From positions 434,001 to 498,000 of the forward strand of contig JAPEHQ010000010.1 in assembly GCA_027405735.1 (NCBI GenBank): a DNA stretch of 64,000 nucleotides. Direction: 5' to 3'. Below the pieces are notes generated by a model, which saw only the letters and a program-made list of their open reading frames with translations, did not search any database and was not told the DNA's origin. The stretch comes from Mucor racemosus (lineage: Eukaryota > Mucoromycota > Mucoromycetes > Mucorales > Mucoraceae). Both the position numbers and the translations under genes were made by a program. Positions 39,160 through 50,590 of the stretch are shown here, one piece after another (the first letter of the stretch is position 1; each line of letters starts with the position of its first letter).

Positions 39160-39275
39160 GAATATGTATGCAGCAAGTTTTGTAACTCTATTCAGGAGAA
39201 AATCAGTATATATAATACAAACAAAACAAAATAAAGGAGCTTTTCTTCTTGTTTTCTTTTCTTGATATAATAAAA

Positions 39276-41122
39276 ATGCATTTTCAGTTGTTAATCTTGA
39301 CAATTTTCATACACCAATTTTCATGTATATTAGTAAATCCTACTACTATTCCAGTTCCTAGAAATATACCAAATAGCCCAACGTTCTTACCGTTAAATGA
39401 AAATGAATCACAATCATTAATTCCATTATGGAAAAACAACATTAAAATGAATTTATATCTATTTATCAATACAGACCTACAATTTAGCGACTATAACGCG
39501 ACTCCAGATTGGAAAATTGATATAAGAAATCAATATACCCAAGACAAAAAGATCCAGTTATTGATACCTGTAAATTTCACTAGTTTGTTTTTATTTTATT
39601 CTTGTCTAATGTACATGATAGAGAAATGTCGAATCAACAAAACAACATTATTATGCTCACATCTTTCTGGTAAAAGATTCATTTCCAATTGATCCAACAA
39701 ATATTTCATTTTCTATGGATTCTATTGTTTATGTGAGTCATTGTAAGTGTTATATCAATAGTTGTTAAAAGAGATATCTAAAACTCTATTAGCTCTGACG
39801 AAATTCTATAAAAATGCGCCTTACTGGCATCAAGCAATTACCATCAGCTTAGTTTATAATACAAAAGATTATATAAACAAGGATACTCTTCATCCTGTTA
39901 CTTTAAAATGTAAGTTTATTTTTTGTTTATAAAAAAAAAAAAAAAAAAAACGTATTTTTTAACATTGTAGAATAGATTTTCTGAATAGCAGTAAATCAAT
40001 CATAAGCAACCAAAAACGCATTGATTTCTATAGACCAATTATATTTCCAAATGATTTCTGGAATACTAGAAAAGATGCTCATCCGATGAACGACACAACC
40101 ACAAATGTATTACCATTAACAGTAAATCTAGAAAGTATCAATGTATGGAAGTTTAATGTATATGCAGTTTTAGCGAGCAATCGTCTAATAGAAGAAGATC
40201 AGCAAACAAACAATTCTCAATTAGGATTGGATGAAAATTTGTCAGTGATGGATCAAGGTTACATGTTTAGTATTACATTATTAACGTGTTTCATGCATGG
40301 TTTGTTTGAATTTCTCGCTTTCAAGAATGATATTTGGTTTTACAAGACAAAAACAAATCGTATTGGCATTTCAGTAAACAGCATTGTAATTCATATTGTG
40401 ATACAAGCCATATTATTTTCATACATGATGGATTTCTCGCATAATGCGATAAGAGGATGTATGCAGTTGACTCATTTGTGCGTCAATGTATGGAAGCTGA
40501 ACCATGTGTGGTTACATGAGTATGAATGGGTTATAGAACAAGGTTCTAATTTTCGATTTACAGTAAAAATAGTTCATATAGCAACAAAAGGCAAATACAA
40601 GTTGATAAAACAAGGAGAAACGACAACACAACAACTAGATGCTATTGCATTGCGATTTCTTGGAGTAATTGCTTTACCCACTTTTATAGCATACAATACG
40701 TATCATTATTATTATCATTACAATATGCTAATTTACCATCAATTGGAAAACCTGTGTATAGAAGAATGGACAAAAAAGGTTATTGTCAATGGAATTGTAA
40801 ACTTTCTATCGATATTTGGACCATTCATGATTATAGGACCACAAGTCTATATCAACTATAAAATGAATATGGTAAATCATATATCGTTAAATACAATGAT
40901 CTACAAGATAATCAACATTGTCGTTGGTAAGTTCAATTAGATTCAGGGTTTTGATGAGAGACTAAACATTTGAAAATAGATGATTTATTTGCTTTTGTGG
41001 TAGAGATGCCTACAATATATCGTATTTCGTATTTAAAAAGCAATATTATATACATTATATTCATTCTACAAAAGAAAAAAGCTTGCATAATCAACAAATT
41101 TTATAAAATAAAAAAGTTATAA
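39276..41122 (+). CDS. CLPTM1 family multi-pass membrane protein
   Basis: CLPTM1-family proteins are ER membrane proteins; animal members affect receptor trafficking (CLPTM1) and glycolipid scrambling (CLPTM1L). Five exons by eye: 39276-39569, 39622-39732, 39762-39909, 39976-40926, 40980-41122, giving 548 residues. A signal-peptide-like start (MHFQLLILTIFIHQFSCILV) leads a luminal half with N-glycosylation-type motifs. Family landmarks follow: PYWHQAITISLVYNT, YFLNSSKSII, DFYRPIIFPNDFWNTRKD, HGLFEFLAFKNDI, ALRFLGVIALPTF, GPQVYINYKMNMV, and DDLFAFVVEMPTIYRISYL in the last exon. At exon 4 the first AG gives a stop; the second keeps frame. It starts 116 bp after the RBBP6-like stop, and its own stop is one base from that of the convergent ICE2-like gene. 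It is shorter than animal CLPTM1 and its C-terminus is diverged. Confidence 0.88.
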
Positions 41123-41123
41123 A

Positions 41124-44093
41124 CTACTGAGATGCTGGAAATGTCCATGGTATTTGTTCTGTTGAAGAGTTCTTCAAATTCCAAGCTGGTACAAACGCCA
41201 ATTCAGGGTTACTAACAGTAGGCAGCGTAGAAGAATCATATTTAGAGTATATATCAACACCTGATGATGCATTTTCTAACTTGTCAGTGCCTTGATATAT
41301 TAAAAAGTTACGATCGCCAGCTTTATGTTGTAGTAAATAATTTCCAGGTACCAACATTCTAAAATAATGTGCGTTAGATCTATAATAAAATCCCTTTCAA
41401 AAATAATCTCTTTACTTTTGCAATCTTAAAAATGTGTGTCGAAGCATTTCGCTTTCGTAAGAAGGCTTCCAATTATCGCTCATAATATCCTTCATTTGCT
41501 TTTGATCCACTCGTACAAGTCTGTTTTTAGTTACATCAATTCTACCTTCCAATACAAAAGCGTGGCCACCAATATAAGATTGAATCCACTGTGAAGCTCG
41601 TTCAGATGGTGTCACTATTTCTTCAAATCCATCAGGTTGTATTTGATAATCCAACTTTGTTGTCAAGCATACTCTCCTTTCTTTTGGACCCTGAATGATT
41701 TTAGGAGATGAATATTTTGCTTATCTTACAATAATGCAATAAAGACTACTTACTACTCCTACAAGATCACCATCTGCTTGATGTCTAATAATAATGTTCA
41801 TATCACCAAAGCTCCATAAATTATACTGAAGATTTTCATCCAATTCGTTATTCCAATCGTCATTAGTTTCATCGGCTGCAGCAGCTCCATAATTATTAGG
41901 CGATGGTGGTCTAGATTGATTTGTTGAAATAGTATGTTTATTTTTCCAATCCAAACACAAGCTTTTAAATGCTAAATCATATACAAGCTTGTTCTTTTGA
42001 CGAGCAGTTAATGTATCTTTTGGGAAAGGTCGATCCAATACTAATACTTTTTTGTCTCCACCTGCTTTCATTACTGTAATGGGTATGCAAATATCAGATG
42101 AAATACTATGGATCATTTCAACCATGGCAGTTAAACATTCAGATGAAACAACAACATCAGGGCGGGTATCTTTAATCAGATTGGGAATAATTGGATCAAC
42201 TACAATAGCTGGTAATAACTTTTTCTTGTAATATTGTATATGCTCTTCTTCTTCGTCAGGCGAATTTGCATTATTTACAAGGTATTTTCTGAATAAATTC
42301 ATGTTTCTTGAAGAATTGTACATTTTTGGATTACAAGGTGCTATTTGGCCTTGAGTAAATAAACATTTTTTGAATGCTAAAATAGGTGCTTCAGATGTTG
42401 GATTAGGCGACATTTCTACTACGTTGAAATATTTATAAAATTGCTATTCCATAAAAATAAATAGCTATAAAAGAATGTATGTGTAATAGATATTACCGGA
42501 TAAGCATGTACTCTTTTCTTTTCCAATTCATATAATTCCTTGACCAATTTCTCAACCTTTGGATCCAATGTATTATAAACACCAGATCCCAATACTGATT
42601 TACATTGGTGTCTCAAGAAATGTTCTTTTTCTGATTTAACAATAGAACATAATTTGTCAAATTTGATTTTATCTTGCAATGTCAATTCTTTTCCCTTTTT
42701 TTTTTTGAACAAGTTATTAAACGAATATACTACTTTTTGATCAACTTACACTCTTTAAAATGTCATTGTATCTCAAAAATTCTATATGCTCTTGTTTTGA
42801 TAGTTTTGATTGAGGTCCACTTTTAGTGGTATCATTTGTATTCCAATCGAGACCTGCTGCCATTGCTGCTGCTTCCAAATCTGAAGGTTCGCCAGTCTTT
42901 GATTTTTGTGCTGATTGAGAATCTCGCAATAGATTTGTTAATACAGTGTCTAATACTGCTGATTGAGGGTTAGGCTTGATATTTGGTTTAGATATAGCAG
43001 AAAGAGGTGGTGTGGGTGACTCTGCTTCTGAAGTGAGTAAAGGTTTTGATTTAATTGAAGGCTCTGACATTTTTGAATCAGGTACAATCTCTGTAAAATC
43101 TTCAGAAGGAGATCCCGTTACAGGTGATTCTGATCTCTTTCTTTTAGGTGCTGGCTCTTCTACTTGATTTTGTTTTCTCTTATCCCCTAAACTTGCTTCC
43201 CATTTCTTTTCTTTTTCAGCAATTGAAGCAAGTATATCTTGCACTTCTTGATAGTATTCTTCATCTTCTGGTGGATTAACTATGGGATTCTCAATGTAAT
43301 ATCGATATTCATCCCTTGTAAAAAGCAATCCATATTTCCTGAGATTTTTATTGCGTTCGATATTCTCTTCTTTTGTTGCATCAGGCCTAAATGTTTTTAA
43401 TGCTATAAAATCAAGGTCCATTGGTCTGGAAGGTACATGTACATGTTGCTGAGGTTCCATTGCTTTTGATTGTGTATGAATTAGTTGCTCATCAGGTACT
43501 TGTTCTTGTTCTTGTTCTTGTTCTTGTTCTTGTTCTTGTTCTTGTTCTTGTTCTTGTTCTTGTTCTTGTTCTTGTTCTTGTTCTTGTTCGTTATCCTCTT
43601 CTTCTTCCTCCTCTTCTTCTTCATCTTCGCTTTCCCCTGAATCATCACCACTTGTTAATCCTGTATGAAATTCTTGTACCAAAAGTAATGAGTTGTACGG
43701 CTTTGCAGGCTCATTGTAAGGAAAATTAGGTGATTGTACAATCGTATCTTGTTTAGCTTCTTCCTCAGGTGTGTGATCCTCTGTTTCTTCAATAAAGTCT
43801 TTTTCCGAAACATCTAATTCCTCAAAGTGTTCTCTTTCTTCAAAAGCAAGTTTATCATCACATTCTTCAATTTCATTTTGATAATTGGGTGGATACATGT
43901 TTTCTTTATCGCTGATATCTTGTTCATACAATTGTTCCAAGTTTTGTTGGTGACCAACGTCTGATAATTCTGCATCATTATCAAGTTCTTCCAATGATAA
44001 ATTATCGACATGTTCTTCGGAATAGGATTCAATTTCACCTAAAGACGTAGTAGTTGATTGTGGCGGTTTCAAATCTTGTTGATCTTGCATCAT
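41124..44093 (-). CDS. Little elongation complex subunit 2 (ICE2/NARG2)-like protein
   Basis: In animals ICE2/NARG2 is part of the little elongation complex that supports pol II transcription of small nuclear RNA genes. Five exons by eye: 44093-42750, 42694-42497, 42443-41754, 41690-41416, 41358-41124 (913 residues). The N-terminal third is acidic and low-complexity, with a long Glu-Gln repeat (plus-strand 43498-43589). The C-terminal half resembles the NARG2 C-terminal domain: FYKYFNVVEMSPNPTSEAP, VLDRPFPKDTLTARQKNKLV, YNLWSFGDMNIIIR, a KLDYQIQPDGFEEI block, GGHAFVLEGRIDV, LVPGNYLLQHKAGDRNFLIY, and the terminal IPWTFPASQ. Upstream in-frame ATG 44171 is possible, but 44093 (MMQDQQDL) follows stop-free AT-rich leader and is preferred. 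Family assignment comes from remembered motif patterns and order, not from a search. Confidence 0.8.
43498..43589. repeat. TTCTTG hexanucleotide microsatellite inside the ICE2-like gene
   Basis: About 15 tandem TGTTCT units on the plus strand, 14 of them perfect, encoding (EQ)n on the minus strand next to a poly-Glu run. Likely length-variable by slippage without frameshift. Confidence 0.95.
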
Positions 44094-44474
44094 GTGTATA
44101 ATGCAATTATTTGGTTTTGACAGAATGATTAGGAACGAAAAGGAAAAATATTTAGATTTTAGTTTTTTCAAAACAAGCCATCGCGGAACCTAAACTCAAT
44201 GTATTTGTGTATCATAAAGCACTAGTATACTTATTTAATGCAAATGTGCAAAAAGATGAGATATATGTGCTTTGATTGTCTAGATGCAATCCTTGTATTC
44301 ATCAACATTTGGATGATTTCATCTTTTTTGAAAATGGAAAATCTTTTGACATGAAACTTTAAAACTGAAGCGGATTGATACGCAGATTGATTGCACAAAC
44401 GATATATAATCATGTCATTTTGACATTTGGTTTTGAAGAAAGGATTCTTCTTTATCTTTAATTATTTCACACCA
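44094..44474. promoter_or_regulatory. Divergent spacer upstream of the ICE2-like gene
   Basis: About 380 bp between the ICE2-like start and the small ORF at 44475. It presumably carries the ICE2-like promoter. No defined element recognised. Confidence 0.35.
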
Positions 44475-44709
44475 ATGCCACACTTGGGAAAGGTTTATAC
44501 TATTGCTATTATCGCTGGAAGTTTCTCTGCTGGAACTAGAATGGCTGCAAATGTAAGTTCATTTATAATGCAAATCAGCTGCAATAATGCTCATATTTTA
44601 ATTTAGATGGTTCGACCAACTGTCATGGTAAAGCAATGCTAATTATTTACAGACTTTCTATATACTGAAAACTAATTTTTAGTGTCCCAAAACAACATCT
44701 AACTTCTAA
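44475..44709 (+). CDS. Candidate small hydrophobic protein, three exons
   Basis: Three in-frame exons can be drawn: 44475-44552, 44607-44627, 44683-44709, with donors GTAAGTTC and GTAAAGC and acceptors TTTAG. They give a 41-residue peptide beginning MPHLGKVYTIAIIAGSFSAG, whose core could span a membrane, as in many small mitochondrial proteins. I do not recognise the family. Reasons for calling it: in-frame splice sites of normal quality and an uninterrupted hydrophobic helix right after the start. Against it: very short exons, and chance models of this size are easy to draw in AT-rich DNA. Confidence 0.35.
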
Positions 44710-46708
44710 AAAGACCAAAATGCTTGACATTTTGTACATTATTCCTAATAAAAAAGCTCTGTTGTGTCACGTTTCGGGCTCAAATGCACTTTAAAACAAA
44801 ATAGACAACTAGTAAAGCTTTGTCAGTTCATTTAATCCTAATATAAAGGCTTCTCTGTATAGAAATCACGCATTTGATTCATTTCATAAGCCTAAAATCG
44901 TTAATTTCAAATGCACTTTTGATGCAGTTTTTGGCCTGATATCGAGCTCAAAATAGCTCATAAATGTTGCTTTTATTGCATAGTAACCTCCTGTCGTGTT
45001 TGCCCAATTTTTTTGGTCGATGAAAAATTGGCCATTTTTGACCCTTCAATCCCTTATACTAGCAGGGCCGCGATGGCATTTTTTGGTTTTCTTGAATTTT
45101 GAGCCCAATTTTGTCATTTTTTTATATGATATATATAGATCGAAAAGAACCGCACGAGCTTCTCTCTTCTACTGAAATTCTTGGTTTTTGGATTGATTAT
45201 TCAAAAAATTGACTTTTTGACAGAAATAGAAATCGAGGTTTTTCAAATTTACCTCAGCGATTATATTAGATACAATGTTTATTTTTTTACGACAAGATAG
45301 AGCGTCAAAAGTTGTATTGGTAAACTTAGGAAGTCTACTACAGTTGACATATTAATTTTTTTTGTCACACGCGAAAAACAGTTGGAGATGTTCCAAAATC
45401 GTTGAAATTCATCATTTGGGAATATTCCGAATTGAAACCCAGATTCTAAAAAAAAAATGGAGCTGCTTTTTGATCCTGTAGGGCAGATATTCAATCTAAA
45501 AAGCTTTTGTGCGTGTTTATTCTACAAATATCAACATCCAACTGCCATAAGAATCGATAATAAAAATGCTGAAGATATTATGAGTTCTTTTTTTTCGGAA
45601 AAATTCTTAAAATTAGGAAAGTAAGGCTTATTTTTTTTTATAGGTTGTAATGGAATTAATTTAAATTGATTACAATTGTAGGGTATGTGTGTATGTGAGT
45701 GCATGTCCAAAAATGCTCTCACACCTAATAATTAGTTTTAAACAATGGGAGGAACTTATAATAAAGATATATTAACTGATTTATAACAGAATAAATGTTC
45801 AAAATTATTGCTGCCGCCGATTATTTTTAAAAAAATACGGTAATGCAACACTTATCACACAATGTTCCCAATGAGGTATGTTTATATCTATCTCAATATA
45901 CATGATCTAATATATATTATGTTGAAAATAAACGCAAAAGCCCAATGGATGATGGCTGTAGGGCATATTATTAATTCTTATTTAACAGTGCGTTGATACT
46001 TGGTAGTGTGAAAATCCAGAAAATCCGAAGAAAAACACAAGTATATCATACTCACAAAATCTGAAATTGCATATAATTAGCTCCTAAGAGTAGAATATAC
46101 TCCAGCTCATCTTTTGATACTGCATTTGTGTAACTTATATGGTTTTCTCACGGTTTTTTGATTGCCAAAAGACGAAAGGTATCTACTAATATATCCTGAG
46201 GTTTCAAGCATCCTATAAATGTATGACTTATACTGTTATAACGGCAAAAAAACAGGGCAATGTACTTGCGTAATATTGTAAATTTTTATGTTAATTTTCA
46301 GTATTATAACTCTTTAAAGTTGTACCATTCACTTAAAAAGTTAAGATATTAGATCACAGAGTTTCAAATTCTGAAGGTAGTGGTCTAAAAATGTGTATGG
46401 TTTTTGAGAGTTAACCAAAGTTTAAATTTTTTTTTCGATATAAAGACGTCTGATATGTTAATTAGATATGTATGCAAAGAGAAAAATATCTAAAAAATAA
46501 CATGCAATTTATTTTTTTATTCTTTAAAAACCATCTTTCTTGTATTTGGGCATATACTGTATATACAAACTGTCAAACCTAAAATTCTCGAGTTAAAAAA
46601 ATAAATGGTGCCTGAATAATTAAGCAAATAGAAGTGGCAGAAAACACGTGACCTAAAAATTAAATATATTAAACATATTATTTATGAAAAAAAAAATATT
46701 TCAAGAAA
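44710..46708. other. 2-kb gene-free AT-rich region
   Basis: No conserved ORF, RNA or named repeat was found. The composition (long runs such as GGTCGATGAAAAATTGGCC and TTTTTGGTTTTCTTGAATTT) resembles the anonymous repeats elsewhere in the window, but I saw no partner copy here. Confidence 0.4.
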
Positions 46709-46781
46709 GGTTTCGTGATGTAATTGGTTAGCATGTAAGACTCTGAATCTTGCCATCCGAGTTCGAGTCTCGGCGAGACCT
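46709..46781 (+). tRNA. tRNA-Gln (anticodon CTG)
   Basis: Cloverleaf of 73 nt: acceptor GGTTTCG/CGAGACC (one G-U pair), A box TGATGTAATTGGTTAGCA, anticodon loop CTCTGAA (anticodon CTG), B box GAGTTCGAGTCTC, discriminator T as is usual for tRNA-Gln. A run of seven T follows directly as pol III terminator. No intron. Confidence 0.95.
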
Positions 46782-46810
46782 TCTTTTTTTATTATTTTTT
46801 AAATAAATGC

Positions 46811-47322
46811 TTACATAATAAATTGCCTATTTTGAATCAAACCAACATTGACATCAATACATCCTGTTGGTGTCATCATGCACATCTGAAAATAGGAATA
46901 AAATAGATAATGTACTTAATTGCATCATGCATGATGTGATACATTGTAGATTAGGTATATACATTTTAAAATGTATATCTAAGAATAAAAAGACTAACGT
47001 TTCAGGGATAGAAGGTACATTATTTTGTGTAAATCTTTGCAGAAACAGGTGGTAGATCCATACGAAAATAAAAAAAAAAGAAACGGCACTAGAATCAATA
47101 GAAACCATTTGAATATCAACTGTAGGAGAGTCATTATGCATATGAATAACACGGAAAATGCCTATTAATATTTCTGTGAAATCATCCCAAGCAAAAGTGT
47201 GTGTGATCTACAATTGTAGCAAAATTATAAATTTACACAAACATGTTCTTGTGCGTCATTTCAGAATAATATAAATCGAGAAATAAACGTGATTCAGGCA
47301 AATTGATAACCAAGTTACACAT
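46811..47322 (-). CDS. Unidentified coding-looking gene, exon structure unresolved
   Basis: Minus-strand exon 47322-47239 opens with ATG and encodes MCNLVINLPESRLFLDLYYS followed by EMTHKNMF. A GTGTAAAT...TTGTAG intron would join it in frame to an exon from 47207 encoding ITHTFAWDDFTEILIGIFRV, then HMHNDSPTVDIQMVSIDSS. A candidate last exon after TTTTCAG reads MCMMTPTGCIDVNVGLIQNR and stops at 46811. The middle junctions could not be resolved, as each simple choice breaks frame. The amino-acid character is that of a globular protein rather than random AT-rich translation. I do not recognise the family; a decayed gene is an alternative. The 3' end faces the tRNA-Gln gene. Confidence 0.35.
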
Positions 47323-49640
47323 TTTAGGAAGAGTTGAGTGATTTATATAAACAGTCAATATGCAACATGTGGTTCAGTGGGTATTATCTGATTTGATCCC
47401 ACCATGATTGATTATCCGTAAAAACTAACGGTTGAATGAAAGACCGTTGTGTGTCATACAAAATCGCCAATTTCTTGATTTTGTGTATCCAAGATCTTTT
47501 TTTTTTGCTAAGCAACGGAAGAATAATTAAAAGTGTTCCCGTTTTCATACACATAGCTAATTATGTGCAGGCAATGATTTTCGTTTGAAATTGAGATCTC
47601 CGAATCATTACATTTTATTAATATTTTTCAAACAAATCGCAAGACGATTAAAATATCTATTTATGGGAATTAAATTTTTTATTAGTCCACGAATTCGATC
47701 GTTTTTTTTTTTTTTTTTTTTAATATTTATAATTTTATGGAAATTATATAATGAATTTGATTTGATATTCTCCTCCCACGTTTGATGAATCTCTAATGCC
47801 TAACAAACAAATAGAATGTTTCATAGAATTATATATCCAGGCACGGTGTTTCAATGATTTCTATAAACGGTCGTGGGTTCTCTTTTCGGTTCACGGACTC
47901 ATTACCTTAATGGAGGTCAAGAAATTCTTAAAGGTAGCACTTGGACCCCACATAAATCATGCAACTTGATTCGTTTATTTCTTTGATAAGCTAATACTTT
48001 AGGGAGTTTAATCAGCAAGCGGGGCAGCAGCACCCACACTTTTTTTTTATTATTTTTTTTTTTTGTAATATTATTATGAAAAAGAAATGCATGCTAAATG
48101 ATGAGTGTACTCCATATAATTATATAAAGACATTACATCATGTAATGTGACAATATCAAACGGTATTCTTCATAAAAAAGATGAAACTTGTTTCCTATGG
48201 AAATTAAATTCCTCGGTAATCAAGCTGCCTTGGTACACCTTTCTCGGTATTCTATTTCTAAGTTTTTATATATTTTACAACAATAAATTATATCTTGAAT
48301 AAATAAATAAAAACACAGGCGAAATGACGCATTTACATAGTTTGATATTGGTGTAAATTATCGCTATTTTAGAGTTGTTTAGGACCCCATTACTGTCTTT
48401 ATTTAGTTAAAATACTTATATTCAAAAAACTAAAAAAAAAATTTTTGTGTTCTTTTTTTGATCTAGTTGAAACGGAGATGGTACAATAAACACCTCACAA
48501 TTTTGTTTGTAAAGAAGATTATTCCATATTCGAGGTATTTTCTACACTTTGTATACATTAGCTCAGCAATCGTGTCAAAATCCGTTTTTATTTTCGACTA
48601 ATTTAGCTTTTGGTCCCAATCTTTTTTTCTGATTTAGGCTTGAGGGCTTTTTTGCTGAAACGTAAGGATTTGAGCAAGTAACAATAATCCCTCAAAATAA
48701 TAATCTATTTTCCCGTTTTACAGCGGCGACGTTATTTGTAAGAAAAACGTGGTCGCGGACTTGGCCGAAAAAATATGTTTCATTGGAGCATACTTTATTT
48801 CGATAATCTCAACGAAAAAAAAAGAACTCAACGAAATCAATAATGTCGTTCGAAAATCATTTAGACGCTGATCTACGTATGTTTTTATATTGCCCTTGAT
48901 TATTTCTTGATTGTTTAGTAATTTATAATCTAATAAAAGCATCTTAATCAACAATGGAAATCCTGGAATCAGGTTTTCTTGTATCATTTTATTACTTTAT
49001 TTTCCATTCATCTAAAAGCTGTTGTATTACTCGGAAAAAAAAGCACACCATCCTTCGTGACGCGTGCGAAAACAAGGCATTATTCTGATTTAATTGGACG
49101 ATAACCTTACTTAAATACTTATCTATGTGCAGCTGAAAGCAATAATCCAGCAGAATCAGCAGCAGCAAGCACAGCAGTAAATCAAAACTAGTAAATTGCA
49201 TATAATTAATTTCCAAATTTTCTATAATCGCCTTATAAATCTCCTTGATATAAACAGATAAACATACAATAATTCTAATTCAATATACAACTTGGCGCTG
49301 TAAATTATTATTGTTCATTATTATAATTATTATAATGAATTGATATGAAAATATCACATCTCATCAGAAAAATAAAAAGGCGGCTGACCCGTCCGATTGA
49401 CCGACCCGAGTCTCTAACCGAGTTCCCCCACTTTAAACATGTAGTAAATGGTTCAACATTTCCCCTTTGTGTAAAGGCCAAATGGAAGAAATAGGATAAT
49501 CGCTAATTGATTTGTTTTGCGTTTTTATTATTAAAATTGAAAACACCTTGAAAATAGGAGGGAAATATCTATATTTTCTATTTGGGTGGCAAGTCTAAAT
49601 CAAATGTTTATATATATAAAAAAAAAAAAATAGGAGATCA
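47323..49640. other. Gene-free spacer
   Basis: No convincing gene. Contains a T19 run (47702-47720) and other homopolymer tracts. Short frames such as 48718-48987 and 48992-49216 (both minus) show no family features. Confidence 0.4.
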
Positions 49641-49649
49641 TTTACCAAT

Positions 49650-49705
49650 TAGGTAAAGGGGAAATTTAGGGGAAAGGGGGGAGGGGGGGGGGAGAAGGAT
49701 GAGAA
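49650..49705 (+). other. G-rich tract upstream of PMA1
   Basis: In otherwise AT-rich DNA this stretch has five or more G runs of 3-11 bases (GGGG AAATTTA GGGG AAA GGGGGGAGGGGGGGGGGG). It could form a G-quadruplex or act as a poly(dG) promoter element. It lies about 900 bp before the PMA1 start codon. Function is inferred only. Confidence 0.4.
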
Positions 49706-50381
49706 AGAATGTTTCGAGTGTAAATCAGGGGATTATCTTTTGGTATTTAGCAGAGAGATAGGTCGATGCCATATATTTTTATTATTCAATCCATCATCAT
49801 ATAAACGGATATCTTCAATAACCAAAATATCTAACACAGTTTTTACAAAACGGTAAATGCTTCACGAGTCATTTATCGAAGCACTCAGTGGAGATTGAAT
49901 TATTAAAACCCAATTTAAGGCACAATTTTAAACAGATGTGTCTCAGATCCCCATGAAAAAAAAAGAGAGAGAAAAAGAACATAGATCTACGTCAAATAGT
50001 CATTTTCTACATGAATATAACCTAGTAATTACATGGAATATGACGTATGGAGTATATATACATTTAAATCAACGGGAAAGATGACTGACCTGGCGGGCAA
50101 AAGCGGTAGTATACATTGATATTTACTATGAATGTCATGAAAAAACAACCATTGGTACAATTACATCGCCGACTTTTTCATACTAACTGCACTAGGTAGC
50201 AGTAGTATTGTAAATCCCCATTCAAGCAGTTAGTTGGGTGAGGGAGAATCTATGACGAAAAAGGAAAGTTAGATTATTCTTCTTTAAAGAGAGAGAAATT
50301 AGAGAGTGAGACCCCCTGCCCGTGCTGAGATATTAGACATGTTTATAGTTTTGTGTAATCAAAATAATATAAATACTTAAA

Positions 50382-50590
50382 TTGAATTCAAGAGATTCTT
50401 ATCTTTTCTTTTTCTCTTTTTTTTTGAATTTTTTTTCGTTTCCTTTTGACCAAAAAACCCATCCACCCCATTCATTCTTCTTATTAATTCAATTTTTTTT
50501 TCTTTGTTGCCGATTTCAATCAATTAAAAAAGAGCTGAATTCGTCTCTTTTAAATCTTTACACTCTCTTATAACAAAACAATTATAAAAA
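50382..50590 (+). promoter_or_regulatory. Pyrimidine-rich leader/core promoter of PMA1
   Basis: The 200 bp before the start codon are dominated by C/T runs (TTTTCTTTTTCTC, CCACCCCATTCATTCTTC, CTTTACACTCTC), a pattern common upstream of very highly expressed fungal genes. The start context AAAAAATGAC is A-rich as expected. Confidence 0.5.

Noticed and set aside
38606..39265. Second long open frame over the RS region of the RBBP6-like gene (and minus-strand frames there)
   Set aside because: Repetitive AGA/AGT/CGA codons keep alternative frames open. The RS frame has the splice continuity and domain order, and the others are low-complexity shadows.
43421..43729. LVLVLV-repeat ORF opposite the ICE2-like gene
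   Set aside because: It is the antisense translation of the Glu-Gln microsatellite.
47820..47960. Possible tRNA or snRNA (GGTCGTGGGTTCTC...GGTTCACGG)
   Set aside because: No acceptor or anticodon stem can be formed, there is no B box, and there is no terminator in place.
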